DNA of 6,726 nucleotides from Thermoanaerobaculia bacterium (lineage in GTDB: Bacteria > Acidobacteriota > Thermoanaerobaculia > Gp7-AA8), in assembly GCA_023700825.1 (NCBI GenBank), contig JAMPYE010000238.1, forward strand, positions 1 to 6,726, read 5' to 3'. Positions 1 to 5,365 of this stretch are shown one piece after another; within the stretch, counting starts at the first letter, position 1; each line of letters starts with the position of its first letter. The position numbers and the translations under genes are program-made. The notes below the pieces were generated by a model. That model saw nothing but the letters and a program-made list of their open reading frames with translations. It ran no database searches and was not told where the DNA came from.

Positions 1-690
1 AAGATCAACCACGAGCACGCGTACCACATCATCACGATCGAAGACCCGGTCGAGTTCATGCACAAGCACCAGAAATCGACGGTGAACCAGCGTGAGGTCG
101 GCTCCGACACGAAGACCTTCTCGCTGGCGCTGCGCGCCGCACTGCGCCAGGCGCCGACGGTGATTCTCATCGGCGAGATGCGCGACGTCGAGACGATCGA
201 GATCGCGATGGAAGCGGCCGAGACGGGCCACCTCGTCCTCTCGACGCTCCACACGATCGACGCGTCGAAGACGGTCGACCGCATCGTCGGCGTCTTCCCG
301 AAGGAGCAGGAGCAGCAGGTGCGAACCCGCTTCGCGCAGGCGTTCCGCTACGTCATCTCGCAGCGCCTCGTGCCCAAGATCGGCGGCGGCCGCAAGGGGG
401 TTCTCGAGATCCTCAAGTCGACGATGCGCACACGCGACTACGTGCTCAAGGGCGAGGTCGACGGGAAGTCACTCACCGACGCCATGCACGACGGCAGCGT
501 CGACGGCATGCAGACGTTCGATGATGAGCTCGAGAAGCTCTGGAACGCGGGGATCATCGCGAAGGAAACGGCGCTCGTGTACTCGTCGAATCCGACGAAC
601 CTCGCGCTGAGGCTCACCGAGGAGCCGGAGTCGGCACAGAAGAAGGCGGAAGGGCAGGAGGGCGACTCGATGCTCTCGATGCTGGAGTAA
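1..690 (+). CDS. PilT/PilU-family type IV pilus retraction ATPase, C-terminal part (5' end outside window)
   Basis: This is the last 229 residues of a hexameric cytoplasmic ATPase that powers type IV pilus retraction. The frame is open from base 1, so the PAS-like N-terminal domain and Walker A lie upstream. Visible motifs, in partial numbering, are the Asp box ITIEDPVEF (about 11-19), the INQRE-like segment NQREVGSDT (about 29-37), Walker B VILIGEMRD (54-62) and the His box TGHLVLSTLHT (75-85). Several details resemble PilU more than PilT: LRQAP before Walker B, SQRLVPK after the ATPase core, and MQTFDDELEKLWNAG near the C-terminus. The paralogue call is inference, so no symbol is given. A charged tail rich in Glu and Lys follows and ends SMLSMLE. 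The next gene starts 3 nt after the stop, indicating an operon. Confidence 0.93.
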   Translation, partial: KINHEHAYHIITIEDPVEFMHKHQKSTVNQREVGSDTKTFSLALRAALRQAPTVILIGEMRDVETIEIAMEAAETGHLVLSTLHTIDASKTVDRIVGVFPKEQEQQVRTRFAQAFRYVISQRLVPKIGGGRKGVLEILKSTMRTRDYVLKGEVDGKSLTDAMHDGSVDGMQTFDDELEKLWNAGIIAKETALVYSSNPTNLALRLTEEPESAQKKAEGQEGDSMLSMLE

Positions 691-693
691 CGA

Positions 694-1299
694 ATGGTCA
701 AGATCACGTGCAGTTCCTGCGGCAAACAGCTTCAGATCGACGAGACGAAGCTGCCGATGAAGGAAGTGAAGTTCCCGTGCCCGCACTGCAAGACGAACCA
801 GTTCTACGATCGGAGCAAGGTGGCCGGCGAGCCTGCCGCCGAAGCGGCGGCCGTGGCGCCCGTGGTCGACGACGACGACGATGACGACTACGGGAAGCCG
901 AAGGCGATCCTGGTCGGGCGCGAGGTTCCGGCGCTCCGCGACGCCGTGCGCAGCATGGGGCTCGTCCCGCTCCACTTCGCGACGGCCGAGGAGGCGCGCG
1001 ACGCGTACTATCGCGATCATCCGCGGCTCGTCATCCTCTGCCCTCAGCAGATGACCCCGCCCCCGCTCGTGGAGATCGGTGGATTGACCTCGGTCAGCCC
1101 GACCGACCGGCGTCGCGGCTTCTACGTCCTCGTCGCCGACAACCTGAAAACGCTCGACGGCAACGCAGCGTTTCTCTACGGCGTGAACCTCGTGCTCGCG
1201 ACCAAGGACGTCGGCTCGTTCAAAAAGGTCTACCGCGACGCTCACGACTTCCACGAGAAGCTGTACGAGCACTTCAATACCGTCAAGGAAACGAAGTAG
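694..1299 (+). CDS. Zinc-ribbon protein with degenerate receiver-like domain
   Basis: This is a 201-residue protein of unknown specific function. Residues 6-32 form a zinc ribbon of the MJ0042 type, with CSSC at 6-9 and CPHC at 29-32. An Ala/Pro-rich stretch and seven consecutive Asp (59-65) form a linker. From about residue 69 the sequence follows a response-regulator receiver fold: beta-1 KAILVG, beta-3 RLVILCPQQMTP, and GVNLVLATKD near the usual lysine strand. The acidic pair after beta-1 is absent, and the usual phospho-acceptor Asp is Cys in VILCP. It is therefore probably a non-phosphorylated pseudo-receiver; the fold assignment is inference from pattern. GGAG at 684-687 lies 6 nt before the ATG and inside the end of the pilus ATPase gene, so translation is probably linked. 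A role in pilus or motility control is suggested only by position. Confidence 0.85.
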   Translation: MVKITCSSCGKQLQIDETKLPMKEVKFPCPHCKTNQFYDRSKVAGEPAAEAAAVAPVVDDDDDDDYGKPKAILVGREVPALRDAVRSMGLVPLHFATAEEARDAYYRDHPRLVILCPQQMTPPPLVEIGGLTSVSPTDRRRGFYVLVADNLKTLDGNAAFLYGVNLVLATKDVGSFKKVYRDAHDFHEKLYEHFNTVKETK

Positions 1300-1300
1300 A

Positions 1301-1416
1301 AGGCAGGCGAAAGGCGAAAGGCGAAAGGCGAGAGGCGAAAGGCGAAAGGCGATAAGCAAGCGGACGTCCGCGTACGCTGCCTATTTATCGCGTTTCGCCT
1401 CGTCGCCTGCTCGCCT
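1301..1416. repeat. Imperfect inverted repeat between convergent genes (locus A)
   Basis: The AGGCGAA array forms the left arm. The right arm, about 1386-1416, reads in reverse complement as aggcgagcaggcgacg followed by aggcgaaacgcgata, matching the left arm with a few mismatches and one-base shifts. The right arm runs into the stop codon of tdk (1415-1417). The spacer contains a perfect palindrome, gcggacgtccgc, at 1360-1371. Sitting between the 3' ends of two converging genes, it could end or stabilise both transcripts, but there is no T-run typical of an intrinsic terminator. Confidence 0.8.
1305..1353 (+). repeat. Heptanucleotide tandem array, seven copies of AGGCGAR-type unit
   Basis: Seven consecutive 7-nt units occur here: aggcgaa three times, aggcgag, aggcgaa twice, then aggcgat. 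The array starts 5 nt after the stop codon of the zinc-ribbon gene. The word agcaagcgga follows at 1355-1364 and recurs beside the related array at 2086-2095. Confidence 0.95.
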
Positions 1417-2017
1417 AGTTCTTCGGTATCGTCAGCTGCACCGGGTCGCTCGGACCCTCGCCGGCCGCCCTGTACGGCTCGTAGCACGAACGGCAGCGCG
1501 CCTCGTACGACGAGTCGCCCACTTCGACCTGCGACTCGCCCCCCGCGATCCTCTGCGAGTAATGCGCCGAGCCCGAGCAGCGCACGCAGACGGCGTGCAT
1601 CTTCACGACCTCCTCGGCGACCGAGAGCAGGGCCGGCATCGGGCCGAAGGGGCGGCGGAGGAAGTCCTGGTCGAGGCCGGCCGCGATCACGCGCAGCCCC
1701 GCGTCGGCCAGCTGCATGCAGACGTCGACGATGCCGATGTCGAAGAACTGCACCTCGTCGATGCCGATCACCTGGACGCCGATCTCCACGCGCGAGAGGA
1801 GCTCCGCGGAGGTCGCCACCGGGATCGCCTTGAGCCGCCGCTCGTCGCGCGAGACGACTTCCTCGACGCTGAACCGGTCGTCGATGATCGGTTTGAACAC
1901 CTGCACTCGCTGGCGCGCGATGTGCGAGCGCCTGACCCGGCGGATCAGTTCCTCCGATTTTCCGGAGAACATCCCTCCGGCAATGATCTCGATCCAGCCA
2001 CCGCGGTATGCGTCCAA
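1415..2017 (-). CDS. tdk: Thymidine kinase (type II, TK1-like)
   Basis: The enzyme phosphorylates thymidine to dTMP with ATP in the cytoplasm, as part of pyrimidine salvage. The 200-residue length is normal for bacterial TK1-like enzymes. Walker A GGMFSGKS lies at 14-21. DEVQFF (87-92) contains the expected catalytic Glu88. The lasso region contains RVIAAGLDQDF (109-119). Two Cys pairs, C144/C147 and C175/C178, form the structural zinc site. The start is TTG at 2017-2015, preceded by AGGAGGAG (2030-2023) with 5 nt between; this gives MDAYRGGWIEII, aligning with the family N-terminus. The frame stays open upstream to an ATG at 2257, but that extension is translated from the intergenic repeat and is very unlikely to be real. 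The gene is convergent with the zinc-ribbon gene. No good promoter was found between the repeat and the start. Confidence 0.97.
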   Translation of the reverse strand: MDAYRGGWIEIIAGGMFSGKSEELIRRVRRSHIARQRVQVFKPIIDDRFSVEEVVSRDERRLKAIPVATSAELLSRVEIGVQVIGIDEVQFFDIGIVDVCMQLADAGLRVIAAGLDQDFLRRPFGPMPALLSVAEEVVKMHAVCVRCSGSAHYSQRIAGGESQVEVGDSSYEARCRSCYEPYRAAGEGPSDPVQLTIPKN

Positions 2018-2022
2018 CTCGA

Positions 2023-2030
2023 CTCCTCCT
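2023..2030 (-). promoter_or_regulatory. Strong ribosome binding site for tdk, deciding a TTG start
   Basis: On the minus strand this reads AGGAGGAG, 5 nt before TTG. It is a near-perfect anti-16S match and the main reason for choosing the TTG over the distant upstream ATG. Confidence 0.85.
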
Positions 2031-2062
2031 CGCGCCGCACAGGATAATCGGGAGGAAGACGA

Positions 2063-2323
2063 AAGGCGAGAGGCGAGAGGCGAGGAGCAAGCGGAACGGA
2101 GGGCTGCGGCGGGGAACCCCCCCTTGCTTTCCGAAGGAAACCGAAATGAAGAATGTCGAATGAGGAATGAAGAATTGAGAATTGAAAAACAGAGCCGAGT
2201 TGCGCCACGAAGGCGTCGCGGTCCCGTCTTCTTCATTCTCCATTCCTCATTCGACATTCTCCATTTCGGTTTTCACCCGACGACGCCGTCCCCGCCTGCT
2301 CGTCGCCTCTCGCCTCTCGCCTT
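2063..2323. repeat. Outer inverted repeat of nested element (locus B), AGGCGAG heptads
   Basis: The left arm (2063-2094) and right arm (2292-2323) are inverted copies matching at 30 of 32 positions. Each contains three aggcgag heptads followed by a gagcaagcgg-like word. Weaker similarity (ggaagac/ggaagaaag) extends the arms to about 2053 and 2332. The element fills most of the 372-bp gap between the ompA-like gene's 3' end and tdk. No gene is credible inside it. Confidence 0.93.
2137..2273. repeat. Inner inverted repeat of nested element (locus B), GAATGNN heptads
   Basis: The left arm (2137-2174) and right arm (2236-2273) are inverted copies matching at 35 of 38 positions, around a 61-nt spacer. 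The left side has heptads gaatgtc, gaatgag and gaatgaa, then gaattga twice (2151-2185). The right side has cattcNN heptads. This pair lies wholly inside the AGGCGAG pair, giving a two-tier cruciform or hairpin. A small perfect hairpin, tttcc-gaa-ggaaa, lies at 2128-2140. Confidence 0.95.
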
Positions 2324-2332
2324 CTTTCTTCC

Positions 2333-2372
2333 AAAACGAACGGCCCCCGCATTCGCGGGGGCCGTTCGTTTT
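2333..2372 (-). terminator. Intrinsic terminator hairpin downstream of the ompA-like gene
   Basis: A perfect 18-bp stem (2333-2350 with 2355-2372) encloses the 4-nt loop attc. The GC-rich core ggcccccgc/gcgggggcc is flanked by AAAA on the left and TTTT on the right, so it could work in both directions. It lies 17 bp past the stop of the leftward ompA-like gene, in the expected position for its terminator, and would insulate tdk from that gene. Confidence 0.9.
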
Positions 2373-2389
2373 GCACGTTGCTGCCGTTG

Positions 2390-3751
2390 CTACGGGATGA
2401 TCAGCTTCACGCTCGCGCGGCGGGCGTCGACGCCCTTCGCTTCGGTCGTGATGCGCGAGGGGTCGATGCCGTGGCGGCTGACCAGGTAGTCGCGAACGGC
2501 TTCGGCCCTGCGGCGATCGAGGTCGTTTGCGGCGCCGGTCTTCTCGGTGCCGTCGGTGTAGCCCTCGACCATCGCGGTCGCCGTTGGCTCGGCCTTCATC
2601 CGCAGCGCGACGTCGTCGAGCTGCGCCTTCGCGATGTTCGTGAGACGCGCGGAACCGGCGTCGAACACGATCTCGGTCGCGAGGATCTCCTGCGGCACGC
2701 GCGGCGCGACGACAGGCTCAGGCGGCGCCTCGACGGGAGCCGGGGGCGGGGGAGGAGGCGCGATGGGAACCGGCGCCGGAGGCGGCGGCATGCGGATCGA
2801 CTTGAGGTGCGACGGCGCGTAGTGAACGCCAAAGCCGTACCCGAAGCCGGTCGAGTCGGCGTGGTCGCTGAACGCCATGGCGACGTTCGAGCGGATCATC
2901 GCACTCATGCCCCAGCCGCTGTCGCCGAAGAAGTGGCGAATTCCGGTGGAGAGCTCGACGACGTCTTCCGGCGAGCGCTCGCCGCCCGTGTAGACGATCG
3001 AGTTGATCTCGGTGATCCAGTTCGTCGGCGAGAAGTGCGAGAGCGGGTAGTTCACGCCGACGTCGAGACGGACTTCGTCCGGCATCTCGAAGTCAAACCC
3101 CTCGGGAGAGGTGCTCCCACGGCGGTCCGGGCGGAGCATGTAGCTCGCACCGGCGGTGATGATACCGCTCGTCCAGTGGAGCCCGGCGCCGTACTCGGGA
3201 CGGCCCGTGGCGATGCCGCTGTCCTCGTGGCCGGTGTTCACGTCCCAGAAGGCCGAGAGCGCGAGCTTGTTGCTGCTTTCGTTGCCCAGGAGGCCGAACT
3301 TCGTTCCGACACGGAGGTTGCCGATGTCGTTGTCGGTGAACTTGCCCACGTAGGGATAGCCGTTGATGTAGCCGGCCAGGTCACCCGCGTTCTGGTCGAG
3401 CGTGACGTAGGGCATCCCGAGGGTGAGCTCCCAGCGGTCCGACAGGCCGTAGCCGATCGACGCGGTGAACTCGTCCTTGATGTAGTCCATGTCCTTGTAA
3501 TCGCGGCCCGAGGGAGGCGCGAGCTCGGGAGCGGGAGCGGCGAGGTACTGGTACTGGTTGAAGTAGGTGCCGAACGACCAGTCACCCTTCTTCAGCGTCT
3601 CGCCGGTGATGGTCTTGAACAGACCCGTGGCGCCTGTGAAGGTCGGAGCCTTGAGTGTCAGCTGGTCCTCTCTCGATATTTCCTGTGCTCCGAGCGCCGA
3701 TGCGGAAACCAGCAGCAGTGCCGCCAAACAAAAGATCAGTGCGTGTTTCAT
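2390..3751 (-). CDS. OmpA-family outer-membrane beta-barrel protein with peptidoglycan-binding C-terminal domain
   Basis: A 453-residue exported protein. Residues 1-22 are a signal peptide (basic MKH, hydrophobic core, cleavage near SALGA). About 23-318 show alternating, aromatic- and glycine-rich strands ending in segments such as FGYGFGVHYAP, typical of an outer-membrane barrel. Residues 319-354 are a Pro-rich linker. About 355-453 form an OmpA-like domain: EIVFDAGSARL, then GYTDGT and DLDRRRAEAVRDYL, keeping the Asp and Arg expected to contact peptidoglycan. It probably tethers the outer membrane to the wall; a transport role for the barrel is not shown. The domain end is short: after the GIDPSRI segment it passes quickly to ARRASVKLIIP, without the usual GESxPxxxN stretch. 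The chosen ATG (3751) has GGAGG 11 nt upstream. In-frame ATGs at 3769 and 3784 would put extra residues before the signal peptide and are less likely. A terminator follows. Confidence 0.93.
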   Translation of the reverse strand: MKHALIFCLAALLLVSASALGAQEISREDQLTLKAPTFTGATGLFKTITGETLKKGDWSFGTYFNQYQYLAAPAPELAPPSGRDYKDMDYIKDEFTASIGYGLSDRWELTLGMPYVTLDQNAGDLAGYINGYPYVGKFTDNDIGNLRVGTKFGLLGNESSNKLALSAFWDVNTGHEDSGIATGRPEYGAGLHWTSGIITAGASYMLRPDRRGSTSPEGFDFEMPDEVRLDVGVNYPLSHFSPTNWITEINSIVYTGGERSPEDVVELSTGIRHFFGDSGWGMSAMIRSNVAMAFSDHADSTGFGYGFGVHYAPSHLKSIRMPPPPAPVPIAPPPPPPAPVEAPPEPVVAPRVPQEILATEIVFDAGSARLTNIAKAQLDDVALRMKAEPTATAMVEGYTDGTEKTGAANDLDRRRAEAVRDYLVSRHGIDPSRITTEAKGVDARRASVKLIIP

Positions 3752-3762
3752 CTTGCTATGAA

Positions 3763-3767
3763 CCTCC
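3763..3767 (-). promoter_or_regulatory. Ribosome binding site deciding the start of the ompA-like gene
   Basis: GGAGG on the minus strand lies 11 nt before the ATG at 3751. The spacing is slightly long, but it favours this start over the ATG at 3769, which overlaps the motif, and over the ATG at 3784. Confidence 0.6.
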
Positions 3768-3822
3768 ATTCTCGAAATCTTCATGCCCCGAGACTGGCTC
3801 CGGTTGAATTACGAAGGAGCTT

Positions 3823-3828
3823 ATCATA
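3823..3828 (-). promoter_or_regulatory. Possible -10 element for the ompA-like gene
   Basis: TATGAT on the minus strand matches five of six positions of the sigma-70 -10 consensus and would give a leader of about 65 nt. No convincing -35 box is seen at 16-18 bp; that position falls inside the neighbouring 25-bp repeat, so activation through the repeat is possible. This is a guess from sequence only. Confidence 0.35.
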
Positions 3829-3833
3829 CTGGC

Positions 3834-3883
3834 GTTAAACGGTTTGCGTAGTTTCCACGCTAAACGGTTCGGGTAGTTTCCAC
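3834..3883. repeat. Two tandem 25-bp direct repeats upstream of the ompA-like gene
   Basis: Copies at 3834-3858 and 3859-3883 abut exactly and match at 22 of 25 positions. On the minus strand each begins gtggaaactac and ends accgtttarc. They start 13 bp after the stop of the eRF1-like gene and end 6 bp from a possible -10 box. They could be paired binding sites for a regulator, or the leftover end of an insertion sequence with repeated transposase sites, as in IS21-type ends. No transposase remnant is visible nearby. Confidence 0.9.
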
Positions 3884-3896
3884 CGACGTGGCCCGT

Positions 3897-4991
3897 TCAG
3901 AACCGAAGCCCCGCGCCGACCCCTTCGAACCTGTCCAGGGTCGAAGCGTCTTCGATGCAATTGACTGTCGCGCCATCGGCCTCGGCGCTTAGGATCAGCG
4001 CCTCGACCAGGTCGCACGAGCGCACGTGTTGACCGCAGGCGGGGCAGCCGAGTGGAACCTCCTGCCCGAGGATCCTGCAACTCGTGCAGCGCCAGCCGCG
4101 CGCCGACGCTCGCGTGGTGAAGTAGAGGCTGTCGACCCTTCGCTCGTTGAGCGCGGCGACGACGCGGTTGAAGCCGACGGCGCCGCGGGCCCCCTCGAGC
4201 GTCGCCACGCGGGCCATCGCCTCGCCTCTCGCCTTGCCGCGGATCAGGGCGCTGCACGCCGTCGTCACGTCCTCGAGCCCCGAGTGCATGTCGAGGTGCA
4301 GCACGCCGATCACCTTCTCGTCGACGCGCTTGGGAAGGAAGCCGCGGAAGTTCGCGACGTTGCGCTCCTGCCCGCTGAGGATCACGCCGCCGCGGGTGCG
4401 GCCCTGGTCGACGATGCGCGCGAGCGCGTCGGCGACCTTCTGATGATGGCGGTCGATGTTCTCCTGCGCGTGCCGCTGGATATTCGCCTGTGACCAGCCG
4501 CCCTGGTCGTGACGCCTCGGCATGTCGGGGTTTTCCAGATCCACTTCGAACTCGATCCTGCCGAAGTTGACGAGGAAGAGGCGGGCCGACTTCGCGTCGA
4601 CCATCGCGAGTGCGGCTGCAGGGTGCGCCTGGCGCAGCTCGGCGAGCTGCCGGATGTGCGGGCGGTTGCCGATCGCGAGCTCGGGGCGAACCGCGATCGG
4701 GAGCTGCATCGGAGAGAAGAAGTGTTCGGTCGGCGCCGCGAAGATCGCGAGCCCTCGCGTGTCGGGCTCGAGCGAGTCGTCGACGTAACGCTCGATCTGC
4801 CGGATCGCGTCCTCGAGGCCGTTGCCGTTCTCCCCGATCGTCTCGCGGAGCCGGCCCGTCTCGTTCTTCAAGAAGAGGCGGATCCGGTCTTTCTGCGCCT
4901 CGTCGTTGCGCATCGTATCGATGTACAGCGAGACGAAGGGGCCCTTGCTGTCGGGACGCGTTGCGAGCTGGCGAATCTGGTCATTGATCAT
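3897..4991 (-). CDS. Bacterial eRF1-like (baeRF/VLRF1-type) protein with C-terminal zinc ribbon
   Basis: A 364-residue soluble protein resembling the bacterial relatives of archaeo-eukaryotic release factor 1, probably baeRF family 10 or a close relative. The N-terminal part (MINDQIRQLA, FVSLYIDT at 19-26) and the middle domain (AALAMVDAKSARLFLV, about 126-141) fit that family. The loop GGWSQ (164-168), followed by the helix NIQRHAQENIDRHHQ, occupies the place of the catalytic GGQ loop of eRF1. A zinc ribbon is formed by C302/C305 and C316/C319. Such proteins are proposed to act on peptidyl-tRNA in ribosome rescue or quality control; that activity here is inference. The ATG overlaps the stop of an upstream small membrane protein gene (ATGA), implying translational coupling. 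AGGGA about 9 nt upstream could serve as an SD. The exact family number is uncertain. Confidence 0.85.
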   Translation of the reverse strand: MINDQIRQLATRPDSKGPFVSLYIDTMRNDEAQKDRIRLFLKNETGRLRETIGENGNGLEDAIRQIERYVDDSLEPDTRGLAIFAAPTEHFFSPMQLPIAVRPELAIGNRPHIRQLAELRQAHPAAALAMVDAKSARLFLVNFGRIEFEVDLENPDMPRRHDQGGWSQANIQRHAQENIDRHHQKVADALARIVDQGRTRGGVILSGQERNVANFRGFLPKRVDEKVIGVLHLDMHSGLEDVTTACSALIRGKARGEAMARVATLEGARGAVGFNRVVAALNERRVDSLYFTTRASARGWRCTSCRILGQEVPLGCPACGQHVRSCDLVEALILSAEADGATVNCIEDASTLDRFEGVGAGLRF

Positions 4992-5155
4992 AGGCTCTCA
5001 TCCCTTTCTCGAACCGGGACATCGTCGGACAAATCCCCGCCCGCGGCGGGATCGATCTCCGTTTGCAGCTTGTGCTGGTGAACCGTCCAGACGAGGGACG
5101 CGAGGACGGCGATGATGGCGGCAATTCCTAGTATGGCGGCGAGTTTGCGGATCAT
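4988..5155 (-). CDS. Small single-pass membrane protein (55 residues), coupled to the eRF1-like gene
   Basis: Not recognised as a named family. The start is basic (MIRK). A hydrophobic helix at about 5-24 (LAAILGIAAIIAVLASLVW) is followed by a polar, acidic tail of about 30 residues (ending VPVRERDESL). The charge pattern predicts the N-terminus inside the cell and the tail outside the inner membrane. Its TGA overlaps the ATG of the next gene as ATGA, a common sign of coupled translation and the best evidence that it is real. The frame stays open far upstream, opposite the oxidoreductase gene, but that part is antisense shadow. The SD before the ATG is poor: the closest purine run, AGAGGA, is too far away. 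A TTG two codons upstream is an alternative start. Confidence 0.68.
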   Translation of the reverse strand: MIRKLAAILGIAAIIAVLASLVWTVHQHKLQTEIDPAAGGDLSDDVPVRERDESL

Positions 5156-5352
5156 CGGCAAGGGGGCTGCTATCCTCTGTTCGATCGATGGACGCCGTGA
5201 CGAGAGGGCCGGAGCGACGATCCTGGCAGGGGCGGCCGCAGACCAAAGGGGCTGCGCGCGTCTCGCGCTTCGTCGGGTCGGTACCTCGTCGATTGCCGGC
5301 GTTCCATGACCGGCGACCAGTCTGTCAGTCGCAGACCAAACTATAGCACCAC

Positions 5353-5357
5353 GGGAG
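5353..5357 (+). promoter_or_regulatory. Ribosome binding site deciding the start of the MDR oxidoreductase gene
   Basis: GGGAG lies 8 nt before the ATG at 5366. This spacing is ideal and rejects the in-frame ATG at 5306, whose extra 20 residues (MTGDQSVSRR...) are polar and unlike the family N-terminus. Confidence 0.8.
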
Positions 5358-5365
5358 AAGTCGGG

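Noticed and set aside
868..888. GAC triplet run as a microsatellite or expansion
   Set aside because: It encodes an in-frame seven-Asp linker in the zinc-ribbon protein, includes a GAT codon, and is a plausible ordinary linker.
1301..1353. Heptad array as a CRISPR or phase-variation tract
   Set aside because: There are no spacers, so it is not CRISPR. It lies after a stop codon and outside any promoter, so length changes would not switch a reading frame.
3730..3751. Cys8 in the signal peptide of the OmpA-like protein as a lipoprotein site
   Set aside because: It is too close to the N-terminus and sits at the start of the hydrophobic core, without an L-A/S-G/A-C lipobox.
2378..3838. Long plus-strand open frame opposite the ompA-like gene
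   Set aside because: Its translation is Arg/Val/Asp/Glu-rich low-complexity sequence with no motif, whereas the minus strand has a signal peptide, barrel and OmpA domain. It is an antisense shadow in G+C-rich DNA.
4026..5081. Plus-strand open frames opposite the eRF1-like gene
   Set aside because: They are charged, compositionally biased shadows with no recognisable domain; the minus-strand frame has the GGWSQ loop and zinc ribbon.
5238..5341. Repeated word gcagaccaaa (about 92 bp apart) between the divergent genes
   Set aside because: Only 10 bp match, with no symmetry or extended flank; chance cannot be excluded.
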